Shown here piece by piece: positions 15,957-24,891 of a stretch of 64,000 bases of DNA. The notes under the pieces were generated by a model. That model saw only the letters and a program-made list of their open reading frames with translations. It did no database searches and was not told the origin of the DNA. The position numbers and the translations under genes are program-made. The first letter of the stretch is position 1, and each line of letters opens with the position of its first letter. The stretch comes from Kitasatospora sp. MAP12-44 (GTDB taxonomy: Bacteria; Actinomycetota; Actinomycetes; Streptomycetales; Streptomycetaceae). The stretch spans positions 4,774,001 through 4,838,000 of the forward strand of contig NZ_JARZAE010000004.1 in NCBI RefSeq assembly GCF_029892095.1. Reading direction: 5' to 3'.

Positions 15957-17144
15957 TCAGCTGCGCGGCTCGCGGTCGGTGGGCGGCGCGAGCCGGTCGC
16001 TGATCCACTCCAGCGAGGCCGGCAGCTCGCGTTTCCAGGTGTCGAAGCTGTGGCCGCCGTCGGGCAGGAACAGCGAGTCCACGGTGAGCTCCGGGTGGGC
16101 GGCCGCCACCGGCTGGGCCGCGGCCAGGAACTGCTCGGTCGCGGGGAAGTTGTCCTCGGTACGGGTGGAGACCACCAGCAGCGAGACCTTGGGGATCGGC
16201 TGGTTCTGCAGCCGCCAGGCCAGGTCGTACTGCTGGGCCAGCCCCGGGTTGCCGCCGAACAGGTCACCGCTGCTCCACTGGTCCGGCGTCACCTGGTAGT
16301 CCGCGTGCAGCGCGGCCGCCGAGGTGTAGCTCTCGGAGTCGCGCATCACCAGCCGCAGCGCGCAGCTGCCGCCGGTCGAGTAGCCCAGGACGCCCCAGGA
16401 GGCGGCCGAGCGGCTGACCCGGTAGGCCGAGCGCAGCGCGGCCGGGACGTCCTTGGCGAACCAGGTCTCGGTCTGCGGCCCGCCCGGGACGTCCAGGCAC
16501 TCGGTGTCCCGCGGTGCGGCCACGTTGGGCCGGGCCATCACCACCACGGTCGGCGCCATCCGGCCGCTCTTCTGCAGATCCCAGAGGGTCTTCGCCTCGT
16601 CCAGCTCCTTCACCAGGTGCAGCGAGGTGCCGGGGGTGCCGGCCAGGCTGAGCAGCACGGGGAACCGCTCCCGGGCGTATTTCGGATTGAAGTACTCAGG
16701 CGGCAGATAGATGAACATCTGGTCGGAGAGACCGGTCTCCTTTCCGTGCACCATGATCGAGTCCACCCGCCCGACCTCCTGCGGCGAGCCCTGCGGGAGG
16801 TCGGTGACGGTCTCCAGGCCGCCCTCGGTGGTCGGCTGGACCAGCGCGTCGCTCGACGGCGGACTTTTCTTGCCGGTACCGCCGACCGGGGGACCGAGTG
16901 CGAGTTGGGCGTCACTCGGATGCAGCAGGTCGCTCCAGGACGAGTAGAAGCCGTAGGTGTTGTTGACCGTCAGTCCGCAGACGGCGAGCACCGCCAGCTG
17001 AGTGACCATCAGCAGGCAGACCCGGCCCAGCATCGGCAGCGGGCGCTGCGGCGCCAGGCGCGGCCAGAGCCAGAGGGTGGCCAGCAGAGCCAGGACGGCA
17101 AATCCGACCAAGGCATATACCAGACCGCTGCTGGTCAAATTCAT
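15957..17144 (-). CDS. Membrane-anchored alpha/beta-hydrolase esterase (esterase D / mycolyltransferase-like)
   Basis: A 395-residue protein with two N-terminal membrane helices (about 8-28 and 40-60), a Ser/Pro-rich linker and an extracytoplasmic alpha/beta hydrolase domain. The nucleophile elbow is GYSTGG and the catalytic His is in the segment PDGGHSFDTW. The fold resembles the Ag85/esterase D family; in an organism without mycolic acids the substrate is unknown. It is inserted head-on between folE and the rest of the folate genes, ending five bases from folE. Confidence 0.8.
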   Translation of the reverse strand: MNLTSSGLVYALVGFAVLALLATLWLWPRLAPQRPLPMLGRVCLLMVTQLAVLAVCGLTVNNTYGFYSSWSDLLHPSDAQLALGPPVGGTGKKSPPSSDALVQPTTEGGLETVTDLPQGSPQEVGRVDSIMVHGKETGLSDQMFIYLPPEYFNPKYARERFPVLLSLAGTPGTSLHLVKELDEAKTLWDLQKSGRMAPTVVVMARPNVAAPRDTECLDVPGGPQTETWFAKDVPAALRSAYRVSRSAASWGVLGYSTGGSCALRLVMRDSESYTSAAALHADYQVTPDQWSSGDLFGGNPGLAQQYDLAWRLQNQPIPKVSLLVVSTRTEDNFPATEQFLAAAQPVAAAHPELTVDSLFLPDGGHSFDTWKRELPASLEWISDRLAPPTDREPRS

Positions 17145-17505
17145 GCGTAGGTCTCCCCGGGCGGTGGTGGCGGCGTCGTCGCTTCATCATCGGAGCGGGC
17201 TCGGGGCACGGCCACCGGAGCTCGTCCCGTCTAGGGGCAACGCGGCGCGAACGGCGTACGGCACGGGCGCGGGGGGAGCCTGCGCCGTTGCTTCACCCAC
17301 TCGAACCAAGGGCCTAGACTTCGGCGTTGCGGTCTGCGCGGGGCGCGGCCGAGCCGCCTGCCGGGTATGGCGAAGACCACACGGCCAAGGGATTACCCCC
17401 TCTTGACGGTCCTTTTGTCAAGGTAAGGAATACGCATGAAGGTCCATCACGGCTCATCCCTCAGGGTGACCGGACGCTCCTCCACAGCCTCTACGCTGAG
17501 TTTCC
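17145..17505. other. 361-base divergent intergenic region before the MprF-like gene
   Basis: It contains CTTGAC (17402-17407) and its inverted copy GTCAAG (17417-17422) nine bases apart. It also contains a possible 30-codon upstream frame at 17436-17528 with a purine-rich ribosome site (AAGGTAAGGA), whose stop lies inside the next gene. Otherwise I see nothing specific. Confidence 0.35.
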
Positions 17506-19347
17506 ATGAGCGTTCCCGTGTCCGCTGACTCCTCGACCGAGCAGCCCCGCCACCGAGGTCTGCAGACGCTGCGAACCCAGGCATCCGCCGTCCCACGAGC
17601 CTGGCTCCCAGGGGCGGCCGGGTATGCCTGTCTGTTGATCGGCCTGGTGGACATCGCCAGCGCGATCTTCCCCAAGCTCAGGCGCACCAGGATGCACACC
17701 TGGACCGGCCAGCTGCCCGGGGGCACCACCACGCTGGCCACGGCCGGCACGCTGATCGTCGGCATCCTGCTGGTGCTGCTCGCGCACGCGCTGCGCCGCC
17801 GCAAGCGCCGCGCCTGGCGGATGGTCTGCGTGCTGCTGCCGGTCGGTGCCGCGCTGCACATCCTGCGCTGGCACCAGGTCGGCCCGGCGGTGGTCTCGCT
17901 GACCCTGTTCGCGGTGGTCCTGGTGCACCGCGGCGAGTTCTACGCCAAGGCCGACCCGCGCACCCGCTGGCGCGCGCTGCTCAACCTGGTCGTGATGGGC
18001 GGCGCCAGCCTGGGGCTCGGCCTGCTGATCGTCAGCGCCCACCCGTACTCCGAGATGGGCAGCCCGGACCTGCTGGCCCGGCTCAAGGAGACCGTCTGGG
18101 GCCTGTTCGGCCTGGACGGCCCGATCGACTACCGGACCGACCGCACCCGCGACCTGGTCGGCTACTCGCTGGCCGCGCTCGGTCTGCTGACCGCCTTCAC
18201 CAGCGGCTACCTGGCGCTGCGGCCCGAGAAGCCGGAGCCGGAGCTGACCGCCGAGGAGGAGGTCAAGGTCCGCGCGCTGCTGGCCCGGCACGGCGACCGC
18301 GACTCGCTGGGCTACTTCGCGCTGCGCCGCGACAAGAGCGTGCTCTTCTCGCCGACCGGCAAGGCCGCGATCTCGTACCGGGTGATCTCCGGCGTGATGC
18401 TGGCCTCCGGCGACCCGGTGGGCGACGTCGAGGCCTGGCCCGGTGCGATCAAGGTCTTCATGGCGATGGCCCGCGAGCACGCCTGGGTTCCGGCCGTGAT
18501 GGGCTGCAGCGAGGTCGGTGGCGAGGTCTGGACCCGCGAGGCGGGCCTGGACGCGCTGGAGCTGGGCGACGAGGCGATCGTGGACGCGAGCACCTTCTCG
18601 ATGGCCGGGCGCGCGATGCGCAACGTCCGCCAGATGGTCAAGCGGATCGAGCGCAACGGCTACTCCTGCCAGGTCCGCCGGGTCGGTGAGCTGACCCGCG
18701 AGGAGAAGCTCAGGATCGCCGACGCCGCGGCCCGCTGGCGCGGTACCGACACCGAGCGCGGCTTCTCGATGGCGCTGGGCCGCTTCGGCGACCTGGGCGA
18801 CGACGACTGCGTCGTGGTCACCGCGCACAAGGCGCCCGAGGAGGGCGAGGTGACCGGTGACGACCTCAAGGCCGTGCTGCACTTCGTGCCCTGGGGCCCG
18901 GACGGCATCTCGCTGGAGCTGATGCGCCGCGACCGCGCGGCCGACCCGGGGCTGAACGAGCTGCTGATCGTCGCGGCCCTGCAGGCCGTCCCCGCGCTGG
19001 GGGTGCGCCGGGTGTCGCTGAACTTCGCGATGTTCCGCTCGGCGCTGGCCCGCGGTGAGCGGATCGGGGCCGGCCCGGTGCTGCGGGCCTGGCGCGGGCT
19101 GCTGGTCTTCCTCTCGCGCTGGTTCCAGATCGAGTCGCTGTACAAGTTCAACGCCAAGTTCCAGCCGGAGTGGGAGCCGCGGTTCCTGATCTACCCGAGC
19201 ACCCGGGACCTGCCGCGGATCGGCTTCGCGGCGATGCAGGCGGAGGCCTTCATCACGCTCGGCATGCCGAAGTTCGGCCGCAAGCGCCAGCGGCAGGGCC
19301 TGATGCCGACCCAGCCGGAGGCGGAGTCGGTGGCTCCGGCCGCCTGA
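17506..19347 (+). CDS. MprF/LPG-synthase-like membrane protein with phosphatidylglycerol lysyltransferase domain (DUF2156)
   Basis: A 613-residue protein. The first 240 residues hold about six membrane helices; the C-terminal half (LGYFALRRDKSVLFSP onward) is the cytoplasmic GNAT-like DUF2156 domain that in MprF/LysX moves an aminoacyl group from tRNA to phosphatidylglycerol. Such modification lowers surface charge and protects against cationic peptides. It has fewer membrane helices than full MprF flippases, so synthase without flippase is likely. Which amino acid is used cannot be told. Start: ATG at 17506, upstream ribosome site weak. Confidence 0.8.
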   Translation: MSVPVSADSSTEQPRHRGLQTLRTQASAVPRAWLPGAAGYACLLIGLVDIASAIFPKLRRTRMHTWTGQLPGGTTTLATAGTLIVGILLVLLAHALRRRKRRAWRMVCVLLPVGAALHILRWHQVGPAVVSLTLFAVVLVHRGEFYAKADPRTRWRALLNLVVMGGASLGLGLLIVSAHPYSEMGSPDLLARLKETVWGLFGLDGPIDYRTDRTRDLVGYSLAALGLLTAFTSGYLALRPEKPEPELTAEEEVKVRALLARHGDRDSLGYFALRRDKSVLFSPTGKAAISYRVISGVMLASGDPVGDVEAWPGAIKVFMAMAREHAWVPAVMGCSEVGGEVWTREAGLDALELGDEAIVDASTFSMAGRAMRNVRQMVKRIERNGYSCQVRRVGELTREEKLRIADAAARWRGTDTERGFSMALGRFGDLGDDDCVVVTAHKAPEEGEVTGDDLKAVLHFVPWGPDGISLELMRRDRAADPGLNELLIVAALQAVPALGVRRVSLNFAMFRSALARGERIGAGPVLRAWRGLLVFLSRWFQIESLYKFNAKFQPEWEPRFLIYPSTRDLPRIGFAAMQAEAFITLGMPKFGRKRQRQGLMPTQPEAESVAPAA

Positions 19348-19406
19348 CCTGGGCGGCGGAGCGGGCCGGCCGGACCGGGGGCGGGCCGCGGCCGGATAAT
19401 GGGGCC

Positions 19407-20261
19407 ATGGACAACCCGCTGCCCGGCCTTCCCACCTTCGACCGCTGCGCCGTGATGGGCGTCGTCAACGTCACCCCCGACTCGTTCTCGGACGGCGGCC
19501 TGTGGCTCGATCCGCAGGCCGCCGTCGCACACGGTCTGGGCCTGGTGGCCCGCGGCGCGGACCTGGTGGACGTGGGCGGCGAGTCGACCCGCCCGGGGGC
19601 GCAGCGGGTCAGCGAGCAGGAGGAGCTGCGCCGGGTCGTCCCGGTGGTGCGGGAACTGGCGGCGGCCGGGGTGGTGGTCTCGGTGGACACCATGCGGGCC
19701 GCCGTCGCCGAGCAGGCGGTGGCGGCCGGGGCCAAGCTGGTCAACGATGTCTCGGGCGGCCTGGCCGACCCGGCGATGGCGGGGCTGGTGGCCGATACCG
19801 GAGTGCCGTTCGTGGTGATGCACTGGCGCGGGCAGTCGGCCGAGATGGACCGGCTGGCGGTCTACCAGGACGTGGTGGCCGAGGTGGTGGCCGAGCTGCG
19901 CGAGCGGGCCGGGGTGCTGCTGGCGGAGGGGGTCAAGCAGGAGCAGCTGATCCTCGACCCGGGCCTCGGTTTCGCCAAGACCACCGAGCACAACTGGGCG
20001 CTGCTGGCGGGCCTGGACGCGCTCAACGAGCTGGGGCGACCGGTCCTGGTCGCGGCTTCGCGCAAGCGCTTCCTGGGTACGCTGCTGGCCGACCCGGAAA
20101 CCGGGGAGCTGCGGCCGGCCCGGCAGCGCGACGACGCCACGGCGGCCGTCTCGGTGCTCTCGGCCCGTGCCGGGGCCTGGGCCGTGCGGGTGCACGATGT
20201 GGCGGGGACGGCGGATGCCGTTCGGGTCGTGGCGGCCTGGCAGGCTGCCGGGGCGAGCTGA
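19407..20261 (+). CDS. folP: Dihydropteroate synthase
   Basis: A 284-residue TIM-barrel enzyme that joins p-aminobenzoate to hydroxymethyl-dihydropterin diphosphate; the sulfonamide target. Motifs: GVVNVTPDSFSDGG, GGESTRPGA, DVSGG, LDPGLGF and ASRKRFLG. All expected loops are present. It is followed after 20 bases by an NTF2-like gene and then folB-folK. Confidence 0.95.
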   Translation: MDNPLPGLPTFDRCAVMGVVNVTPDSFSDGGLWLDPQAAVAHGLGLVARGADLVDVGGESTRPGAQRVSEQEELRRVVPVVRELAAAGVVVSVDTMRAAVAEQAVAAGAKLVNDVSGGLADPAMAGLVADTGVPFVVMHWRGQSAEMDRLAVYQDVVAEVVAELRERAGVLLAEGVKQEQLILDPGLGFAKTTEHNWALLAGLDALNELGRPVLVAASRKRFLGTLLADPETGELRPARQRDDATAAVSVLSARAGAWAVRVHDVAGTADAVRVVAAWQAAGAS

Positions 20262-20281
20262 CCGAGGGAGTGGGTGGTGGC

Positions 20282-20779
20282 GTGGCTGGTGACGGCGCGT
20301 TGAGCAACGGAGCGGCGGCGGGATCGCTGGAGGCGGACCGGGAGGCCGTCCTGGCGGCCAACCAGCGGCTCTACGACGCGCTGGAGCACGGTGACCTGGA
20401 GGCGATCGAGGACGTCTGGCTGTCCGCCGCGGACGCCGACGACAAGCAAGGTGTGGTCTGTGTGCACCCGGGCTGGCCGGTGCTGCGGGGCCGGGCGCAG
20501 GTGACCCGCTCGTACATGCTGATCATGATGAACACGGAGTACATCCAGTTCTTCCTGACCGATGTCGAGGTCGAGGTCCAGGGCGATGTGGCCCTTGTCA
20601 CCTGCACCGAGAACATCCTCTCCGGCGGCGAGGCCGAGGAGGAGGGCGAGTTGGGCCCGCTGGTCGGCGGCAAGGTCGTCTCGACCAACCTGTTCCGCCG
20701 TACCGGGGCGGGCTGGCGGCTCTGGTCGCACCATGGTTCACCCGTGCTGACCAGCGGCGATGACGAGGACGAGGACTGA
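20282..20779 (+). CDS. NTF2-like (SnoaL/DUF4440-type) family protein
   Basis: A 165-residue protein. After a Gly/Ala-rich start, the cone-shaped NTF2 fold runs from AVLAANQRLYDALEHGD to the TGAGWRLWSHHGSP strand typical of this family, then an acidic tail. It is always found between folP and folB in streptomycetes that I recall; its role is unknown and folate metabolism is suggested only by position. GTG start at 20282 with GAGGGAG eleven bases upstream; GTG 20270 is less likely. Confidence 0.8.
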   Translation: MAGDGALSNGAAAGSLEADREAVLAANQRLYDALEHGDLEAIEDVWLSAADADDKQGVVCVHPGWPVLRGRAQVTRSYMLIMMNTEYIQFFLTDVEVEVQGDVALVTCTENILSGGEAEEEGELGPLVGGKVVSTNLFRRTGAGWRLWSHHGSPVLTSGDDEDED

Positions 20780-20984
20780 GTCGCGGGATTGCGAACGGCG
20801 GCTGCGGGAATGGGCCGACCGACACCCGATGTTCACCATGCTCGGCGCCCGCTCGCGCGTGGCCCTCGCCCGGGCCGGGTAGGAGCGCTCCATCCGTGGC
20901 GGTGTGCTGTCATGTGCCACGGGTAGATTCCATGGACGGCGGGCGACGAAGCCTGCCGTTCCAAGATCAGGAGCAGTGATTCAG

Positions 20985-21347
20985 TTGCTGGACCGCGTCA
21001 CCCTGCGGGGCCTGCGTGCCCGCGGCCACCACGGCGTCTTCGAGCGGGAGCGGCTCGACGGGCAGACCTTCGTGGTCGACCTCGTGCTCTACCTCGACAC
21101 CCGTCCGGCCGCGTCCGGTGACGACCTCACCCGTACGGCCCACTACGGGATCGTCGCGGAGGAGGTCACCGCGATCATCGCCGGCGAGCCGGTGGACCTG
21201 ATCGAGACCTTGGCCCAGCGGATCGCCGACCAGTGCCTCAAGCACGCGGCGGTCGAGGAGGTCGAGGTCACCGTGCACAAGCCGGACGCGCCGATCACCG
21301 TGCCGTTCGACGATGTGACCATCACCATCCACCGGGGCCGCGCATGA
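20985..21347 (+). CDS. folB: Dihydroneopterin aldolase
   Basis: A 120-residue enzyme with RGHHGVFERER at the N-terminus, the conserved YGIVAEEV segment and VEEVEVTVHKPDAPI near the end. It cleaves 7,8-dihydroneopterin to hydroxymethyl-dihydropterin and glycolaldehyde. I choose the TTG at 20985: AGGAG (20969-20973) is eleven bases upstream and LDRVTLRGLRARGHHG is the family start. A GTG at 20976 is only two bases from that ribosome site. Confidence 0.92.
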   Translation: MLDRVTLRGLRARGHHGVFERERLDGQTFVVDLVLYLDTRPAASGDDLTRTAHYGIVAEEVTAIIAGEPVDLIETLAQRIADQCLKHAAVEEVEVTVHKPDAPITVPFDDVTITIHRGRA

Positions 21348-21396
21348 CGTCCCCGGTGCGTCCGTGTCCGATCGCTTCAGCCGCAGAGGGAATCCG

Positions 21397-21996
21397 ATGA
21401 GCACCAGCGACCCGACCGCCTCGCCGACCACGTTCGACCTGGAGCGCCGGGTGGACTCGGCCGACACCACCCTGCACAACCCGCGCTACGCCGTGGTGGC
21501 CCTGGGCAGCAACCTGGGAAACCGGCTGGAGACCCTGCAGGGCGCGGTCGACACCCTGGCCGACACCCCCGGGCTGAAGATCAAGGCGGTCTCCGCGGTC
21601 TACGAGACGCCTGCCCTGGGTGGCCCGGGCGAGCAGCCCAACTTCTACAACGCCGTGGTCGTGCTGCGCACCACGCTGCCGCCGCGCTCGCTGCTGGAGC
21701 GGGCCAACGCGATCGAGGACGCCTTCGGGCGGGTCCGCACGGTCCGCTGGGGTGCCCGCACGCTGGACGTCGACATCCTCAGCTACGAGGGCGTCACCAG
21801 CGACGACCCGGTGCTGCTGCTGCCGCACCCGCGCGCCCAGGAGCGGGCCTTCGTGCTCGCGCCGTGGGCCGACGCGGACCCGGCCGGCGAGCTGCCGGGC
21901 CTTGGCCTGGTATCCGAGCTGCTCAAGGAGCTGGGCGGCGAGGGCGCGCAGGGCGTGGTCCGGCGCGAGGACATCCAGCTGCGCCTGCCGGAGTAG
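21397..21996 (+). CDS. folK: 2-amino-4-hydroxy-6-hydroxymethyldihydropteridine pyrophosphokinase
   Basis: A 199-residue enzyme: ALGSNLGNR at the start of the core, the VSAVYETPALGGP loop, and the signature RWGARTLDVDIL. It transfers pyrophosphate from ATP to hydroxymethyl-dihydropterin, feeding FolP. The first 40 residues are a non-conserved extension. ATG start after an AGAGGGAA ribosome site; 49 bases after folB. Confidence 0.93.
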   Translation: MSTSDPTASPTTFDLERRVDSADTTLHNPRYAVVALGSNLGNRLETLQGAVDTLADTPGLKIKAVSAVYETPALGGPGEQPNFYNAVVVLRTTLPPRSLLERANAIEDAFGRVRTVRWGARTLDVDILSYEGVTSDDPVLLLPHPRAQERAFVLAPWADADPAGELPGLGLVSELLKELGGEGAQGVVRREDIQLRLPE

Positions 21997-22152
21997 CCGG
22001 CCGCAGCGGTTGCCGCAGGGTTGCCGCAGCGAGTGGCCGGGCCGGGGAACTCCGGGGGGCTCCCCGGCCGTACGAAAGAGGGGCGTCCGCTCGGCCGGTA
22101 CGGTGGCCTGGCGCCGCTCCGCGCGACCGTATCTGGGAAGGACCCTGTCCGA

Positions 22153-22644
22153 GTGAAGCTGCTCCGCCTGCGTCTGCTGCTGGTCATCGTCGTGGTCTCG
22201 ACGGCACTGGCCTGGGCAGGTGCCAAGCTCTGGAACGCGCTGGACTCGCTGCCGGGAGTGCCGGCCGCGGCGCCGGTGGTGCTGGCGGCGGTCGCGGTGG
22301 TGCTGCTGGCGACGGCCTTCTCGCTGCGCTCCAGGCTCAAGGCGGCCCGCGACCGGGTGCCCGGGGCCAAGGGCGTCGACCCGCTGGGCGCCGCCCGGGC
22401 GGTGGTGCTGGCGCAGGCCAGCGCGCTGGTCTCGGCGGTGGTGACGGGCGTCTACGCGGGCCTGGGGATCTTCCTCGGGACGCTGCCGGACTTCAGCGCC
22501 CACCAGGGCTCGACGATCACCGCCGGGCTCGCGGTGCTGGCCGGTTTCGGGGTGATCGCCGCCGCGCTCTGGCTGCAGCACGTCTGCAAGCTGCCCGAGG
22601 ACAACGGCAGCGGCGGCAAGGGCACGGCGCCCAGCCCCCGGTAG
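22153..22644 (+). CDS. DUF3180 membrane protein
   Basis: A 163-residue integral membrane protein with about four hydrophobic helices (residues 5-25, 36-58, 85-108, 118-140) and a Gly/Lys-rich cytoplasmic tail. DUF3180 proteins follow folK across streptomycetes and have no known function. GTG start. A hairpin follows, so the folate cluster ends here. Confidence 0.8.
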   Translation: MKLLRLRLLLVIVVVSTALAWAGAKLWNALDSLPGVPAAAPVVLAAVAVVLLATAFSLRSRLKAARDRVPGAKGVDPLGAARAVVLAQASALVSAVVTGVYAGLGIFLGTLPDFSAHQGSTITAGLAVLAGFGVIAAALWLQHVCKLPEDNGSGGKGTAPSPR

Positions 22645-22679
22645 CGTTTGGTGAGTGATCGACTCCGCTCGGTGGCGGC

Positions 22680-22724
22680 GGCTGCCTGTCAAGGCCTGAA
22701 TTGGACCCGAGGCTGACAGCAGCC
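22680..22724 (+). terminator. Terminator at the end of the folate cluster
   Basis: GGCTGC-C-TGTCA (22680-22691) pairs with TGACAGCAGCC (22714-22724): eleven base pairs with one bulged C and a 22-base loop. Confidence 0.6.
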
Positions 22725-22749
22725 TTATTCGCACGCTAGTTTCTTGCTC

Positions 22750-23853
22750 ATGCCACGCGGACGCCACCGTCATTCCTCCCTTCTGAGCCGTGCCCTGCCG
22801 CCGGCCGCCGCCGTCGTCCTCACGGTGGCCGCACTGGCCGCGCTGGTCGCCAGCGGGGACACCGAGGTGGTCCGCTCGGTGGGCTTCGCCGCGGTGCTCG
22901 CGGTGCTCGGCCTCGGGCTGGTGCTGCGTCAGCGCGACCGTGGAGCACGGGCCGCCGCCGATCTCGCGGCCGTGCGCCGGATGCGCGACGAGGAGCGCTT
23001 CGAGGAGCAGCTGGCCGAGGCCGAGTACGCCGCCGAGGTCGCCGAGGAGCGGGCCACCCGGCTCGGCCGGCGGCTGACGGCGGAGAAGTCGCGGCTGGCG
23101 AAGGCCGAGACGGAGATCGCCCGGCTGCTGCGCGAGCGCGCGGTGCAGGCCGCCGAGCAGGCGCTCAAGGAGGCCGAGGCGACCCAGCGGGCGATCGAGG
23201 CGGCCCGGCCCAAGAACCCGGTCACGACGGTGGCCTACCTGCGGGCGGGGTCCGCGCTGCGGGGCCTGGAGCGGCGGGCCCGGGCGGCCGAGAGCCGGCG
23301 CGAGGCCGAGGCGCAGCGCGAGGCCCGGGCGCTGCGTGCGGCGCAGCGCCGCGAGCCCGCCGCAGTGGACGGCTCGGTGCACGGCTCGACGGCCCGGATC
23401 GGCCGGCTGGAGCCGGTCGAGCGGCCCGGCGAGCAGCCGGTCCGTGCGGCGGTGGCGGCCTCCCCGGTGCGTCCCGTGCTGACGGCGCCGGCGGAGCAGC
23501 AGGCCGGTGCGCCGGCCACGGCGGTCGTCCCGGTCGAGCGCCAGCGTCCGCGCCCGCAGCCGGCCGGGCAGAGCCGCCCCGGCAACTTCAGCTTCTTCGG
23601 CCGCGGTGGGGCCGCGGGCGCGGCGGCCCTGCGGGCGGCCGCCCCGGCGCCGTCGGTGGGCAGCGTCAGCGAGCTGCCGGACCAGCAGCCGGCCGAGCAC
23701 CAGCTGGAGGTGACGGTCGGTCCGGACCTGGCCGACGTGCTGGGCGACGAGGTGGCCGAGGAGCAGGCCGCCGCCCGCCCCGCCGTGGTGGACCTGACCC
23801 CCGAGGACGACACCGAGCTGCTGGACCTCAAGGAGCTGCGCGCCACCCGCTGA
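22750..23853 (+). CDS. Membrane protein with coiled coil and Pro/Ala-rich tail, unknown function
   Basis: A 367-residue protein. Basic N-terminus (PRGRHRHSS), two membrane helices (about 14-34 and 40-58), then a long charged helix (about 60-205, rich in Glu, Ala and Arg in heptad-like spacing) predicted to be a cytoplasmic coiled coil. The last 150 residues are low-complexity and acidic at the end. No enzyme motif is present. The layout suggests a structural or scaffolding protein of the envelope. ATG at 22750; TTG at 22744 is possible. Confidence 0.7.
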   Translation: MPRGRHRHSSLLSRALPPAAAVVLTVAALAALVASGDTEVVRSVGFAAVLAVLGLGLVLRQRDRGARAAADLAAVRRMRDEERFEEQLAEAEYAAEVAEERATRLGRRLTAEKSRLAKAETEIARLLRERAVQAAEQALKEAEATQRAIEAARPKNPVTTVAYLRAGSALRGLERRARAAESRREAEAQREARALRAAQRREPAAVDGSVHGSTARIGRLEPVERPGEQPVRAAVAASPVRPVLTAPAEQQAGAPATAVVPVERQRPRPQPAGQSRPGNFSFFGRGGAAGAAALRAAAPAPSVGSVSELPDQQPAEHQLEVTVGPDLADVLGDEVAEEQAAARPAVVDLTPEDDTELLDLKELRATR

Positions 23854-23860
23854 GGTCGGC

Positions 23861-24346
23861 TCAGACCCGGGGGAAGCGGCCCTGGACGGTCCAGATGTTC
23901 GGGTTGTCGGCGAGCTCGGGGTGCAGGTCGGCGAGGTCGGCCAGGACGTCCTGGAGGAAGTCCCGGGCCTCCCGGCGCAGGTCCTGGTGGCGGACCACGG
24001 CCGGCGGCTGGTCCAGCCAGGTGGCGGAGATCTCCACCAGACCGAACCGGCGGGCGAACCGCAGCAGCTCGGTGGACTGGGTGAAGTCCAGGTCGGCGGT
24101 CTGCACGTTGGCGGCCCGGCTGCCGCGCGGATCCTCGTCCAGCTGCTCGACGATGTCGCACAGCGCCCAGGCGAAGTCCAGCACCGGCACCCATCCCCAG
24201 GCCGTGGACATGTCCAACCCGTCCGCCTCGAGGAAGACGTCGCCGCAGAAGAGGTCGTACCGCAGCGAGCGGACGGCCGCCGAGCGGTAGTCGGTCTGTG
24301 GGGGGTCGGGGAAGCGGGGGGAGAGGGAGTAGCCGAGCTCGATCAC
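23861..24346 (-). CDS. Uncharacterised 161-residue protein
   Basis: Starts GTG at 24346 (IELGYSLSPRFPDPPQ). It is soluble, acidic and Trp/Asp-rich, with a long C-terminal helix (DLRREARDFLQDVLADL) and ends GRFPRV. I recognise no family with certainty; it resembles the small immunity- or DUF-type proteins common in streptomycetes. It ends eight bases from the upstream convergent gene. The open frame upstream of 24346 lacks conserved character. Confidence 0.6.
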   Translation of the reverse strand: MIELGYSLSPRFPDPPQTDYRSAAVRSLRYDLFCGDVFLEADGLDMSTAWGWVPVLDFAWALCDIVEQLDEDPRGSRAANVQTADLDFTQSTELLRFARRFGLVEISATWLDQPPAVVRHQDLRREARDFLQDVLADLADLHPELADNPNIWTVQGRFPRV

Positions 24347-24458
24347 GGGCTCATTGTCCGGCACGCCGCGGCCGCCGATGACCGGGTGCCGCGACAGCCG
24401 GGGGACGATGCTGCATAACCGGGTGACGGCACGGCCGGCGGGCGGGGATGATGGGCCC

Positions 24459-24890
24459 ATGCCTGAGCCCATCCGCGTCCGGGGTTCGGTGGTCGTCCCC
24501 GACGCCGAGCTCCTCTGGCGCTTCTCGCGATCGTCCGGCCCCGGTGGCCAGCACGTCAACACCTCCGACACCCAGGTCGAGCTGCGCTACGACCTGGCCG
24601 CCTCCGAGGCGCTGCCCGAGGTGTGGAAGGCGCGCGCCCTGGAGCGGTTGGCCTCCCGGCTGGTGGACGGCAGGGTGCTGGTGGTCAAGGCCTCCGAGCA
24701 CCGCTCGCAGTGGCGCAACCGCGAGGTGGCCGCGGCCCGGCTGGCCGCGCTGCTGGGCGAGGCGACGGCGCCGCCGCCCAAGGCCCGGCGGGCCACCCGG
24801 CCCAGCAAGGGGATGGTCGAGCGGCGGCTGTCCAACAAGAAGCACCGCTCGGAGCTGAAGCGCGGCCGTGGCCGCCCGGGCGCTGAGTAG
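24459..24890 (+). CDS. arfB: Alternative ribosome-rescue factor ArfB
   Basis: A 143-residue protein with the release-factor motif GGQ in SGPGGQHVNTSDTQVEL and a basic C-terminal tail (KKHRSELKRGRGRPG) that would enter the empty mRNA channel. ArfB hydrolyses peptidyl-tRNA on stalled ribosomes. It lacks the codon-recognition domains of full release factors. It ends one base before the convergent flavin reductase gene. Confidence 0.92.
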   Translation: MPEPIRVRGSVVVPDAELLWRFSRSSGPGGQHVNTSDTQVELRYDLAASEALPEVWKARALERLASRLVDGRVLVVKASEHRSQWRNREVAAARLAALLGEATAPPPKARRATRPSKGMVERRLSNKKHRSELKRGRGRPGAE

Positions 24891-24891
24891 C

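Noticed and set aside
20780..20890. Small frame reading ERRLREWADRHPMFTMLGARSRVALARAG-like sequence after the NTF2 gene
   Set aside because: No in-frame start with a ribosome site; may be a remnant, but the evidence is too thin.
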